A stretch of 64,000 bases of DNA, from the NCBI GenBank assembly GCA_963674685.2, contig CAXXWT010000009.1, forward strand, positions 310,001 to 374,000, written 5' to 3'. The notes under the pieces were generated by a model that saw nothing but the letters and a program-made list of their open reading frames with translations, searched no databases and was not told the DNA's origin. A program made the position numbers and the translations under genes. The stretch comes from G963674685 sp963674685 (lineage in GTDB: Bacteria; Lernaellota; Lernaellaia; JACKCT01). Of this stretch, positions 53,113-63,939 are shown in pieces (the stretch's first letter is position 1; each line of letters begins with the position of its first letter).

Positions 53113-53304
53113 GGAATCTCCTTTCTCCTCATGACAAGTCATATCGGCTTGGCGGAAGTTGTCAATGCGTTGCCGAATACTGGCTAACGCTATAACTCGC
53201 AAGCATTGATATGTCGCTTGCCATCGAATTTTCAAGGAATATTTTCTTGACACGCTAATAGAATCGTGGAACTAAGTTTAAAGCTGAATTTTCTAGGGTG
53301 AGTC

Positions 53305-53697
53305 ATGGAGAAAAAACTTGAAAAGAATCATGCCCAAGTCGGAGAGATGGCAAGACATTACAGTAATCTTCGTTTTGCAATGTTCACTATATATGTCACA
53401 ATTCTTGGAGTAATGATTAAGTTTGCTTTGGACAGCAAGGAAGTTACCGGCAGCAGATTCTTGAGTTTTCTTGTTGCTGTAGCCGGTATTTTCCTCGCCG
53501 GGTACTTTCTCCAGGCGGAAAGGAGAGTGTCCACCTTAGTAACGTTCTACCAGAATAAGTCAGAAGAATTGGGGTTTTTCCCACTATTAAAAGATCATAG
53601 CGCCTGGGTGGGAAAAGCAAGAAAAATTCAAAGCTTACCCTTTTATCTGACGATTCTATTTTGGATTGTATTCATATGGAAGTACGTTGTACTATGA
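53305..53697 (+). CDS. Small membrane protein of unknown function
   Basis: A 130-residue protein with a charged N-terminus and about three TM helices (FAMFTIYVTILGVMIKFAL, FLVAVAGIFLAGYFL and a C-terminal LPFYLTILFWIVFIW). No family recognised; it could be an RND-like or SLATT-like two- to three-TM protein, but this is speculation. It is more AT-rich than its neighbours, as is the gene it overlaps. Its ATG lies 25 bases after a TTGACA hexamer (53247) with no good -10. It overlaps the next start by four bases. Confidence 0.72.
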   Translation: MEKKLEKNHAQVGEMARHYSNLRFAMFTIYVTILGVMIKFALDSKEVTGSRFLSFLVAVAGIFLAGYFLQAERRVSTLVTFYQNKSEELGFFPLLKDHSAWVGKARKIQSLPFYLTILFWIVFIWKYVVL

Positions 53698-54323
53698 AGG
53701 AGAAGTTTTCAATATTTTCCTATGGGTCATTGGTGAATCCCGATACTTTGGACTTCAGTGCGAAGGCTTATCCGGCGAGAGTGAAAGGATATTGCAGAAG
53801 CTGGGGTCACTGCGTTTCTTTGCATGGTTTTAATCTTCGCGCATTAACTGTGGTCAAGAGAAAGTTTTGCGAAATAGAAGGAGTAGTTCTTGTTGCCGAC
53901 GAGTCAATTGCCCAAATTCTAAATAAAAGAGAAATTGGTTACAAGCCTGTCCGTGTAACACCTGTTTTAAAAGATGAGAATTATCAGCACTATGCCGAAA
54001 ACTCATATCTTTATATCGGGAAAAAAGAATTCCAGGATTTACACAATGTTAATTATTCAATTCCGCAAAGTTATTTGGATTGCGTTCTTGATGGATATCT
54101 CAAACTTGGCGGAACGAAATCCGCCTTTCAATTTATTGAGTCAACCGATGGATGGGATGTTCCCATTATGAATGACAGGAACTCGCCAAAGTATCCCCGA
54201 GCATTGGAGTTGACTGATAACAGAATTCAAGAAATTGATCGGATCCTTGTCGATAGCGGGATCGCTACGGATGGAAAGTATGCTTCCAAAACGGCGCAGT
54301 TTCTTCAACCTGAAAACTATTGA
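53694..54323 (+). CDS. AIG2/gamma-glutamylcyclotransferase-like protein
   Basis: A 209-residue protein with the opening IFSYGSLVNPDTL, typical of the gamma-glutamylcyclotransferase/AIG2 fold, which binds small peptidic substrates. The usual catalytic Glu is not clearly placed. The ATG overlaps the TGA of the membrane-protein gene. The pair is AT-richer than its flanks and probably was acquired together. Substrate unknown. Confidence 0.75.
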   Translation: MKEKFSIFSYGSLVNPDTLDFSAKAYPARVKGYCRSWGHCVSLHGFNLRALTVVKRKFCEIEGVVLVADESIAQILNKREIGYKPVRVTPVLKDENYQHYAENSYLYIGKKEFQDLHNVNYSIPQSYLDCVLDGYLKLGGTKSAFQFIESTDGWDVPIMNDRNSPKYPRALELTDNRIQEIDRILVDSGIATDGKYASKTAQFLQPENY

Positions 54324-54473
54324 TAGTTTTAACCTTTTCCGGATCCAATAAACTCGTGGTTCCCGTTGCCGCTTGAATCTCGTCGAGGAAATCCACGTTC
54401 GATTTCCATTTCTTGACCGGTCCTCAACGAAATTGTCTAATGGATTGACGGCTTGACTTATTGGAGCGGCAAA

Positions 54474-55685
54474 ATGAAGCGCAAGCTGATTTTGACGGCG
54501 ATCATTATTTTTACAGGTGTTTTGCCGATAAGCTGCGGCGATGACGATGATGATTCATCCGGTTCGGAGCCCGCGGACAATGACGCAAATGACGACTCCG
54601 ATGACGATACGTCTTCGGATGATGATCTTAACGATGACGCAAACGACGACATCGACGATGATTTGAACGACGATTTGGATGACGACGTTAACGATGACAC
54701 GGCATCGCCTGATGACGATGATATCCCTCCCGAGCCGGATTACGATATGGAATTCGAGGGATTCGGCGCTTCGGCTACGGGAGGAAACCAGGAAGGCGGC
54801 GTCACACAGACGGTTACGTCATTTGTTGACGACGGACCGGGAACTCTCAGGCAGATACTGCGTGATGCGGATGGGCCGACGGTTGTGGAGTTTGCCGCCG
54901 ACGGAATTATCGATGCGCTGACTGTTCTCGATCTTCCGTCGGACATCACCATCGACGCGCGGGGGCGCGACATTACGCTTACGCAAAACGGCTTTCGCAT
55001 CGACGGCCAGAGCAACATCGTCATTATGAACATCGCTTTCGTCGATATTTCCGGGCAGACCGGCGACTGCATCCAGATCATCAATGAAAGCCGCGACATC
55101 GTGATCTTTCACTGCCTGTTCGACAGCGCCGGACTCATGCCTTTCGTCGAGGATGTGCCCGACGAGCAGATATCCGTGGTCTGGGGCAGCGGCGACATCA
55201 CCATTTCCTGGTGCCGGTTCATGAATCACGACAAGGTTCTGCTTTTCGGCAACGGCGACGCGCCGCAGGAACTGGACCGAAACATCCGCGTGACTTTTCA
55301 TCACAACATTTTCGAAAACACGGGCCGACGCCATCCGTTTCTGCGCTGGGGGCAGGTGGACATGTACAACAACATCATCCGGGGGTGGCGGCGCTACCTT
55401 TATTTCCCATACGGCACGCGCAGTCAGGCCCAAGGGGAAATTTTATGCGAATCCAACTGGTACGAGCAGGATACGCCCATTTATTTCGTCGGCTCCTACT
55501 TCGTCGAGGACGGACGGATTCGCCATGTCGACAACGTCACGACCGGCGCCTGGATCATGATGCTGGAAAACAAGCCGGACCTTGTCTTCGAACGTCCCTA
55601 CGAAGCCAACATCCATAAACTCGATGATGCCTGGTTGGAGATGATGGAAGCGCACACGGGAAACACCATGCCGATTTTCGAATGA
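54474..55685 (+). CDS. Poly-Asp-tethered pectate-lyase-like lipoprotein
   Basis: A 403-residue lipoprotein: signal peptide, lipobox LPISC, then GDDDDD and an acidic repeat region of about 65 residues (DDLNDDANDDIDDD). The catalytic part is a right-handed beta-helix of the pectate-lyase family 1 type, with TQTVTSFVDDGPGTLRQIL, DITIDARGRDITL, SGDITISWCRF, VTFHHNIFENTGRRHPFLR and YNNIIRGW. The conserved VTFHHN and RHPFLR segments fit the active-site Arg region of polysaccharide lyases. It probably cleaves a plant-derived or surface glycan outside the cell. ATG 54474 is chosen behind GGAG. Confidence 0.88.
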   Translation: MKRKLILTAIIIFTGVLPISCGDDDDDSSGSEPADNDANDDSDDDTSSDDDLNDDANDDIDDDLNDDLDDDVNDDTASPDDDDIPPEPDYDMEFEGFGASATGGNQEGGVTQTVTSFVDDGPGTLRQILRDADGPTVVEFAADGIIDALTVLDLPSDITIDARGRDITLTQNGFRIDGQSNIVIMNIAFVDISGQTGDCIQIINESRDIVIFHCLFDSAGLMPFVEDVPDEQISVVWGSGDITISWCRFMNHDKVLLFGNGDAPQELDRNIRVTFHHNIFENTGRRHPFLRWGQVDMYNNIIRGWRRYLYFPYGTRSQAQGEILCESNWYEQDTPIYFVGSYFVEDGRIRHVDNVTTGAWIMMLENKPDLVFERPYEANIHKLDDAWLEMMEAHTGNTMPIFE

Positions 55686-55703
55686 CGAATTCGGAATGCG
55701 GAA

Positions 55704-56621
55704 TTATTTCTTGTGCTTTTTCGGTTTGCTGACCATCAGGAGGCCGCCGACGATTAAGGCGAATCCGAGGCCTTCCCTTAATCCCATGGTTTCGGCCAGG
55801 AAAATCGTCGCCAGCGTCGCGGAGAAAACCGGCTGCAGCGTGATGTAGGTCGCCGAGAGCGTCGGCGAGGATTTGCTGATGGCCCAGGCGTTGGCCGTGT
55901 AGCAGAACGACGCCGGAACCAAAACGATATAAAGCACGCCGAGCCATACCCACGACGGTATTGTTGAATAGTCGACAGAAGGCATGGCCACAGCGCCGAC
56001 CGAGACAATCCCCAAACCGCCGAATACGTAAGCCCAGGCGGTAACGGTTATGGGACCGAGTCTTTGCAGGATAGGTTTTTGCAAAACCAGGTAACACGCA
56101 AACGACAGGCAATTGCCCAGGATCATCAGATTGCCCCAGGCGCGGCCTCCCGCGAATGACAAATGCGCGATGTTCAGCATGACCAGGGAACCGGCGACGG
56201 CCAGGGCGATGCCGCCGGCTTTTGTCCAGGACACTTTATCGATGCGGAAAATCACGCCGATGGCCGCGGCCAGAACCGGGATGGAGGGCATCAGGATTCC
56301 GGCGTTCGTCGCCGTCGTCAGGTGAAGGCCGAATATGAATAGAAGCTGATTGCCGAATACGCCGAAGAATCCCAGCACGGCCAGATAAAAAAAATCTTTT
56401 CCTTTTGGTTTTTGCCTTTCGATGATCCAGGCCGTCGCCAACAGGATCGGCGCGGCGCCGATAACGCGAAACGAGGCCAGGTTCAGAGGATGCAGATGCG
56501 CCAGGACGCTTTTGGCCACCACGTGCATGCTGCCGAAACCAAGCTGCACGAGAATCAGCGTCATGTGCACGCGCATCGGAATGCTGCCGGGACTTTTTAT
56601 ATTTTGCGCTTTTATTTCCAA
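55704..56621 (-). CDS. EamA-family drug/metabolite transporter
   Basis: A 305-residue inner-membrane protein with ten TM helices in two EamA halves, for example LGFGSMHVVAKSVLAHLHPLNLASFRV and AWAYVFGGLGIVS. The family exports metabolites or amino acids. It lies alone, convergent with the pectate-lyase-like gene and near the flagellar block. Substrate unknown. Confidence 0.9.
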   Translation of the reverse strand: MEIKAQNIKSPGSIPMRVHMTLILVQLGFGSMHVVAKSVLAHLHPLNLASFRVIGAAPILLATAWIIERQKPKGKDFFYLAVLGFFGVFGNQLLFIFGLHLTTATNAGILMPSIPVLAAAIGVIFRIDKVSWTKAGGIALAVAGSLVMLNIAHLSFAGGRAWGNLMILGNCLSFACYLVLQKPILQRLGPITVTAWAYVFGGLGIVSVGAVAMPSVDYSTIPSWVWLGVLYIVLVPASFCYTANAWAISKSSPTLSATYITLQPVFSATLATIFLAETMGLREGLGFALIVGGLLMVSKPKKHKK

Positions 56622-56731
56622 GTATTTCCCCGGGGCGCGAAATTGCGGCAGTTGTCGGGTCTGCGCGATGATTTGTCAATCCCGCATGCGTTCCGGTTGG
56701 GTGTCAAGGAGAGATATTTCGTGCGAGGCGC

Positions 56732-57175
56732 TTATTTTTCACCGCGGTTGGGGCCTTTGTCGCTTATGGCCCGGCCCATGTTTTCCTGATAGCCGGCGAG
56801 GGCGGCTTTGCCGGTTCTGACATGATCGAGTCGCTTGAAGACGTCTTGAATCTGGTCGAGAAGCTTTTGGCGGTTATCGCCGGTAAGGTCCGCGGCTTGC
56901 CCGGCGAGCTGTTTGACCGCTTTTTGCAACTGCGCGATCTTCTCGGTTCCCGGCGCGCTTTCAGGCAGTTCACTTTGTGTTTGCAGGGCGCTTATCGCGC
57001 GCGCCAAAAGCTGCGTTTCCGTAATCAGGGCGTTTGTATTTTCCTGGAGCTTTTCCGCGGCGTCGAGATCGTCTTTTTCGATGGCGTCCTGCTTTTGAAT
57101 TTCCAGTTCATGGATCTTTTGGAGATAGCGTATCTGGATCGCCAGTTTTTGTTCAATTTTCTGTACGTGATCCAT
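56732..57175 (-). CDS. FliT/FlgN-like flagellar chaperone
   Basis: A 147-residue helical protein with heptad-like pattern (IEQKLAIQIRYLQKIHELE, AEKLQENTNALITETQLL), lying 26 bases after fliS in the fliD-fliS unit. Size, helical content and position match FliT or FlgN chaperones, which guard filament-cap or hook-junction subunits before export. Sequence conservation in this group is low, so the assignment rests mainly on context. Confidence 0.65.
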   Translation of the reverse strand: MDHVQKIEQKLAIQIRYLQKIHELEIQKQDAIEKDDLDAAEKLQENTNALITETQLLARAISALQTQSELPESAPGTEKIAQLQKAVKQLAGQAADLTGDNRQKLLDQIQDVFKRLDHVRTGKAALAGYQENMGRAISDKGPNRGEK

Positions 57176-57201
57176 CGAGGGGTCGCCGGCGTCTTTTAAA
57201 A

Positions 57202-57654
57202 TTAAACGCTGATGCGCAGGGCGCTGTTTTCGTTTTGCGTCCGGGCTTTCGGATCGATATTGGGGATATCCCCCTTTTTGACTTTCTTTTCCAGTTCTAT
57301 CCAGCCTTCGCGCAAAGTCTTTGTAATTCTCAGCGCGTTTTCCAGTTGCTTGCGATCGTTTTTGATATTCCCCTGGATGAGGCTGTCGTTGATGAAGGTG
57401 TAAAGCTTGTCGAGATTCCTAGCCAGTTCCAGGTCGGGACCGAAATCGAGGGTGCCTTTGAATTCGGAAATGATGGCCATGGCCTTGCCGACGTACATGC
57501 CTTTTTCTGCGATGTTTCCCTGGTCCAGCTTTTTAATGGCCAGAGCCATGAACTTCACGGCGGAGTCGTAAAGCATGACCAAAAGGCGCAGGCGGTTGGC
57601 TGTGTTGATGTCGTTGCTGGCGTAAGCCGAAATTTTATTTTCTTTATCCGTCAA
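57202..57654 (-). CDS. fliS: Flagellin export chaperone FliS
   Basis: A 150-residue helical protein. The family core NDINTANRLRLLVMLYDSAVKFM, then KAMAIISEFKGTLDF and LDKLYTFINDSLIQGN, is clear. It binds flagellin in the cytoplasm and stops early polymerisation. The start appears to be TTG at 57654, behind a GGGG stretch. It lies 36 bases after fliD. Confidence 0.92.
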   Translation of the reverse strand: MTDKENKISAYASNDINTANRLRLLVMLYDSAVKFMALAIKKLDQGNIAEKGMYVGKAMAIISEFKGTLDFGPDLELARNLDKLYTFINDSLIQGNIKNDRKQLENALRITKTLREGWIELEKKVKKGDIPNIDPKARTQNENSALRISV

Positions 57655-57690
57655 ATCAAAATCCCCGGTGTCCGATCCGTTAAGATATTA

Positions 57691-59241
57691 TCACAGGGCG
57701 GCCAAAGAACTTTGCGCGACCTGGAGTTGAGAAATCAACTGCTCCATTCGCGTGAATTTCATTTTTAATTGTGTTTCCGTTTTATCGAGGCTTCTCGACT
57801 CAGCCTCGATCAAATCCTCGTAATCCTGAATCTGATCGTTAATGCGGTCTTCTCTGGTGGCGATCAGGCTGTCGGAGCCGGTGACATAGTTTTCAAGCAG
57901 GCGCTCGATATTCTCCATGAGCCCCACGGAGAAATTCATTGTTCCGTAAGAACCGGTCGTCGAGCCGGAAAACTTGACCATGAGCCCTTCGATCGGGGTG
58001 CCGTCGGCGCCGATCAGATAATTGCCGGAATATGAATTGGCCGCGTATCCTCCGATCGTGCCTGTAATCTGGTCTCCCACGCCGGTGATTTCGATGGCGT
58101 AATTTCCCGCTGAAGTGTTTTCCGTACTGTAAGCGAATTCCACGTATTGATTGGAGGCCGAGCCGTTGGTCGTGAAAAGGGAGATGACGTCGTCGAAATG
58201 ATCTTCCAGAGCGTCTTCCAGGGCGTCGACGTCGTCGATGGCCAATTGACCGCTGCTGGTGCGGATGCCGACCTGAGACAGAGTCGTGTATGCGCCTCCG
58301 GAGTAGGGCGTGCCGTCGGAAATCACTTTTTGCAAAGCCCTTTTGACTCCCGAAAAAGCATAGTCGGACGACATGGACGAATCTTTCATTTTCTCTTCGA
58401 GGAAAGTAATGGTCTCATTGTAGGTGTCCAGAAAGCCCTGGATCGTTTCCTTGACTTCGCCGATGTTGCTGGAAAGGTTCAGGTTGACCGTGGTATCCGG
58501 TTCCGAATCGTCTTTAAGATATATGGCGACGCCGTCGAGAAGATCGTCGACCTCGTTGCTGCTTTTCGTGATATCCAGCCCGTCGAAAGTAAATAGCGCA
58601 TCCTGCGCCGCCTGTCCCGGATCGCTGCCGGAGCCTTTCGTGAAACTCACCGTGTCGCCGGTCCAGTCATCAAACGAAATCGTATGGTCGTTTGCCGTAC
58701 CGGTTTCATCGGAAGATATGACGAGCCTGTAGGGATTGCTCGCGTCTCCGTCGTTGATCACGCTGGCGGTCACGTCGGCGCCGGAGGAGTTGATGGCTTC
58801 TTTCAATCCCTGGAGAGTATTGTTGGTGTCGTCGATGGTGATTTCCACTGTCTCGTCGCCGATGGCGATGCTGAAAGTTCCGGTTCCGATTTCGTCCAAA
58901 TCCGAGGCGAATCCTTCACTCACGCTCTTAGCGGCCGTGGCGAGTTGAGTGACCTTCAGGGTGTGGCTGCCCGGGTCCGCCTCGCCGGTGGCCGAGATCG
59001 TCGCGATATCCTCATCCGAGCTCGTGGCGCTGATTTTGGAAAAGGACGATACGGTTTTCAGGTTGGACACGGCCGAGTTCAAAGCGGTCAACTTGGATCG
59101 CAGGTCCGAGTATATGCTCAGTTGTTTTTCTTTGGCGGTGACCTTTGCCTCTAGGCGCAGAAGAGGTCTTTTCTCAATGGCCATCAACTGAGAGATTAAG
59201 GATTCAGTATCTATTCCCGATGCAAGGCCTACGCTGGTCAT
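57691..59241 (-). CDS. fliD: Flagellar filament cap protein FliD
   Basis: A 516-residue FliD of normal length. The start TSVGLASGIDTESLISQLM and the helix LSIYSDLRSKLTALNSAV belong to FliD_N; the centre has DGLDITKSSNEVDDLLDGV (hook-associated repeat-like). FliD_C has GVKRALQKVISDGTP and the C-terminal coiled coil. It caps the growing flagellum and folds in flagellin. It is followed by fliS and a FliT/FlgN-like gene. Confidence 0.94.
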   Translation of the reverse strand: MTSVGLASGIDTESLISQLMAIEKRPLLRLEAKVTAKEKQLSIYSDLRSKLTALNSAVSNLKTVSSFSKISATSSDEDIATISATGEADPGSHTLKVTQLATAAKSVSEGFASDLDEIGTGTFSIAIGDETVEITIDDTNNTLQGLKEAINSSGADVTASVINDGDASNPYRLVISSDETGTANDHTISFDDWTGDTVSFTKGSGSDPGQAAQDALFTFDGLDITKSSNEVDDLLDGVAIYLKDDSEPDTTVNLNLSSNIGEVKETIQGFLDTYNETITFLEEKMKDSSMSSDYAFSGVKRALQKVISDGTPYSGGAYTTLSQVGIRTSSGQLAIDDVDALEDALEDHFDDVISLFTTNGSASNQYVEFAYSTENTSAGNYAIEITGVGDQITGTIGGYAANSYSGNYLIGADGTPIEGLMVKFSGSTTGSYGTMNFSVGLMENIERLLENYVTGSDSLIATREDRINDQIQDYEDLIEAESRSLDKTETQLKMKFTRMEQLISQLQVAQSSLAAL

Positions 59242-59328
59242 GTGAACCTCTTATTTTGTGCCTTTGCACGCATATCGTGAGTATAACCTTCGCGAGTTAA
59301 AACAAAAAGGGAAAACCGCGCCGGATCG

Positions 59329-59697
59329 CTAGATAATTGTATCCAGCAAACGTCCGGCGGCTTCTTGCAGGCGTATGGCAATGTCCTGAAGTTCCTTTGA
59401 CGGAACTTCCCTGATAATTTCACCGGTATCCGAGTCGGTGATTTTCGCAACCACCTGTTCGAGTTCTTCGTTGACGGTGAACGATATGGACTTATTGCCG
59501 AGATCAATGGATTTAACGAAAGATCCAACGTCCCTGGATTTCGCTTTTTCCTCTTTTGCGGCAGCCTCGTCATTTTTCGCAATCGAATCTTTTTCACGCG
59601 ATGGCGAAGCTTCCTTGTCCGCAACCGGCTTTTGTAGATATTTCGGCGAATCCACAGGATCCCTGATCGCCGAAGAGCTAATTGTGTTAACAGCCAT
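59329..59697 (-). CDS. flaG: FlaG-family flagellar protein
   Basis: A 122-residue protein. After a charged Ala/Lys/Glu-rich N-terminus comes the FlaG core IDLGNKSISFTVNEELEQVVAKI with DSDTGEIIREVPSKE. FlaG affects filament length and is typically encoded before fliD. ATG 59697 follows GGAGG. The frame extends upstream by 15 codons but has no family character there. Confidence 0.88.
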   Translation of the reverse strand: MAVNTISSSAIRDPVDSPKYLQKPVADKEASPSREKDSIAKNDEAAAKEEKAKSRDVGSFVKSIDLGNKSISFTVNEELEQVVAKITDSDTGEIIREVPSKELQDIAIRLQEAAGRLLDTII

Positions 59698-59881
59698 GTT
59701 TTGCCTCCGCACTGGAATCCTTTCCACACAGTAAATCGGCATAAAGGAATAAAGACTTTAAAAAATATTTTTTCTCAAATAGTCTCGCGAACATGGCCGT
59801 TTCCATTTCTGGCGTTATTATAGCTTTGAGGCCGGATATTGCAAATTGGAAGTCTGATTTTTACGGTTTGAAGCGAAAAGT

Positions 59882-61774
59882 ATGGAAAAATCTTCGATAA
59901 ATACTGAATTGCTTGAAAAAAATCTTAAGGCGCTGCCTTACAAACAATCGGATTTGGCCGCCGGTTTAAGGGCGCTGGACCTCGATGAAGTGGCGTCGGT
60001 CATCGCGCAAACCCGGAAAGGACCTTGCGGTATTTTTTTCAATGGGAGGTGGTTGACAAGCCGATATGATCCCGTGAACGAAGCCCGGCGGGAAATTGAC
60101 GCAATGATTGAAGCTCACGGAGGCAAAGCGCCAAAATCCTTGTGCGTGTTGGGCGCATTGGGCGGGCATTTAATCAATGCGGCCTACGAAGCGGGATGCA
60201 GGGATGTTCATGTTCTGGAACCTCAGCCCGAGGTTCTGGCCGCCATATTGACGCTGTGGGACTATTCCGGGCAGCTTGCCGATGAATCGCTGACGCTTTC
60301 TTGCGACGCGCGGGATATCTATTTTACTCCCGAATACCGTGTGCGCCTTGAGCCGGATGTGGCCGTGTGCGTGTCGCCGGCTTATCCCAAGGCTTATCCG
60401 GGACTTTTCGAAAAGATGAAAGAGCGTATTCAAGTCCTGATACGCAATGCGGATATCATTTCTTCCACGGTTCTGGCCAAGCAGACGACCTGGTTCGATT
60501 ATGCCGTGGATAATTTTCTGAATATGTTGAACGCCACGGGCATTCATTATCTTTTCGACCGTTTCGCCAATATTCCCATCGTCGTCGTGGCGGCGGGGCC
60601 GTCATTGGATAAAAACGTTCATCATCTGAAAATGTATCGGGACAAGGTGATGGTCGTCACCGTGGGAACCGCTCTGAGGAAGCTGGAAAAATACGGCATC
60701 GCGCCGGATCTGGCCGTTGCCCTGGAAAGCAACGACATTATGAGCCAGTTCGAAAATATCGGATTTTTACCGGATATCTTCCTGGCCCTGGACATCGAGA
60801 CTTATCCGAAGCTTTGGAGTCTTCCCAACCGCGGCGTCTTCGGATACGCCGGAGCGTCGAAATACACGCGATGGTTCATGAACCTGATGGGTCGTGAAAA
60901 AAGCAATATCCCCGTGGGCGGTTCCGTGGCCACGGCTGCTTTCAGCATGGCGCTGCAGATGGGCGGAAATCCGCTGATCCTCATCGGACAGGATCTGGCG
61001 TTTTCCGAAGGCGGGGCGATGCACGCCGCCGGCATAGGAACCATGGGGCAGGAGGATCTTGACGAAAAGCTTGTCAAATCCGGGCAGGACGCCGTCGCGC
61101 TGTCCAAATCCGGCGTTTTTTTCGTGGACGGCTATTACGGCGGCAAGGTCATGACGAAAACGAATTTGCACAACTACCTGTTATGGTATGAGCAAAGCGC
61201 GCCGATTCTGACAGGCGCCGGGAAAAGGGCGATCAATTGCACCGAGGGCGGCGCCGGAATCCGCGGATTCGAGCATTTGCCGCTCAAGGAAGTTCTGGAA
61301 TCTTTGCCCCCGCTTCCCATGGACATTAAACAGGAAATGCAAAACTCCCTGCGCCGCGACGACGTGGATACGGCAATCATTCTCAAGACGGTGAAAGATG
61401 TCGTCAGCAAGGCGAAAAGGCTGCGTCACTTGTCGAAAAAATTGAGAAAATCCATGGCGGACGCCGTCGCCGCGATTCAGGCTCACGGAATCACGCATCC
61501 TTCCGTGGCCAGGGCCAACAAACTCGCGGAAAAAACCGACCGGGAAATTATACCGCTGCTGGATCGGATTGATCACCTGCTGACGCCCCTATGCAGCGCC
61601 GCGATCATGCTGACGGAAAAAGCGTACGATTTTGACGGATTGAGCGCAGAGCAGCAGATCCGCATGAATATGCAGCAAACCTTTACGCTGCACGACGGTT
61701 TTATGAAGGGCGCCGACCATCTGATCAATAAATTGACGCAGTTGCAAGAAGAACTGGAAAGCGTCGAAACGTAG
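59882..61774 (+). CDS. DUF115 motility-associated factor (Maf/MptE-like)
   Basis: A 630-residue cytoplasmic protein of the DUF115 family. The hallmark region PIVVVAAGPSLDKN precedes VVTVGTALRKLEKYGIAPDLAVALE, GSVATAAFSMALQMGGNPLILIGQDLAF. It is the motility-accessory-factor group, which adds nonulosonic sugars to flagellin; in archaea relatives are pterin pyrophosphokinases. It is transcribed away from flaG and lies next to the filament genes, so flagellin glycosylation is the likely role. The C-terminal about 200 residues are helical. Confidence 0.88.
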   Translation: MEKSSINTELLEKNLKALPYKQSDLAAGLRALDLDEVASVIAQTRKGPCGIFFNGRWLTSRYDPVNEARREIDAMIEAHGGKAPKSLCVLGALGGHLINAAYEAGCRDVHVLEPQPEVLAAILTLWDYSGQLADESLTLSCDARDIYFTPEYRVRLEPDVAVCVSPAYPKAYPGLFEKMKERIQVLIRNADIISSTVLAKQTTWFDYAVDNFLNMLNATGIHYLFDRFANIPIVVVAAGPSLDKNVHHLKMYRDKVMVVTVGTALRKLEKYGIAPDLAVALESNDIMSQFENIGFLPDIFLALDIETYPKLWSLPNRGVFGYAGASKYTRWFMNLMGREKSNIPVGGSVATAAFSMALQMGGNPLILIGQDLAFSEGGAMHAAGIGTMGQEDLDEKLVKSGQDAVALSKSGVFFVDGYYGGKVMTKTNLHNYLLWYEQSAPILTGAGKRAINCTEGGAGIRGFEHLPLKEVLESLPPLPMDIKQEMQNSLRRDDVDTAIILKTVKDVVSKAKRLRHLSKKLRKSMADAVAAIQAHGITHPSVARANKLAEKTDREIIPLLDRIDHLLTPLCSAAIMLTEKAYDFDGLSAEQQIRMNMQQTFTLHDGFMKGADHLINKLTQLQEELESVET

Positions 61775-62071
61775 CCGTTCCAATTGACGTCAGGATCGAA
61801 ATCGCCGCGGTCAAGATTGTTGACGTTGTATCCCTACCGCATCCCGCAATCGATATGGTGAGGAAACATTGGCAAAAGAGGTATAAGCGAAGGAATCGGT
61901 TTTCGATGCTTATTCCCGAATATGAATCCGCCCAAACACAGTGCGCCGTTTTTATCCAATCATTCAACTTTTCATCCAAAGCCGGGCGCCGCCGCGGGGT
62001 GCGAAAAAAGGCAATATTCCACGGGTGTTATGGGGAATTTCATGAAAAAATGCTTAAACGAAAAAAAGGGG

Positions 62072-62100
62072 TTGACATGTGGGGCGCTTTCCCGTATTTA
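62072..62100 (+). promoter_or_regulatory. Candidate rRNA promoter P1
   Basis: TTGACA (62072-62077), a 17-base spacer, then TATTTA (62095-62100). The -35 is perfect and the -10 is fair. Confidence 0.6.
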
Positions 62101-62181
62101 TTCGCGCCGCTGCGGAGGGAACTCAAGCAGCGCCCGATTCGCCGATCGGGGATTTTTGCAAACAGCTTGTAAAAAATGTGA

Positions 62182-62210
62182 TTGACAGGCGCATAGTAGC
62201 TTTGTTAGAC
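62182..62210 (+). promoter_or_regulatory. Candidate rRNA promoter P2
   Basis: TTGACA (62182-62187), a 17-base spacer, then TTAGAC (62205-62210). It lies nearer the 16S gene; a tandem promoter pair is usual for rRNA operons. Confidence 0.55.
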
Positions 62211-62367
62211 TCATAGGTCCGCAACAGCCCCGGAACGCTTGGGGCGAAGGGCTTTACAAACAGCTACGGTCTTTGAAATCTGAATAGTGAAACGTGACGC
62301 GCAAGTGCGTGCAACCATGTCAGACATGGAGCTTTGAAGGGGTGCTGAACCCTTTCACATACAGTTC

Positions 62368-63939
<1,572 letters not shown>

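Larger units (their letters stand above)
61775..62367 (+). other. rRNA leader and upstream region, no gene
   Basis: No protein gene is seen. The right half holds two candidate promoters and the 16S leader, with a boxA-like element GGTCTTTGAAAT near 62268-62279 before the 16S start. The left half (61775-62060) contains no recognised feature. Confidence 0.65.

Noticed and set aside
53247..53275. Sigma-70 promoter before the membrane-protein gene
   Set aside because: TTGACA is present but no acceptable -10 lies at the right distance.
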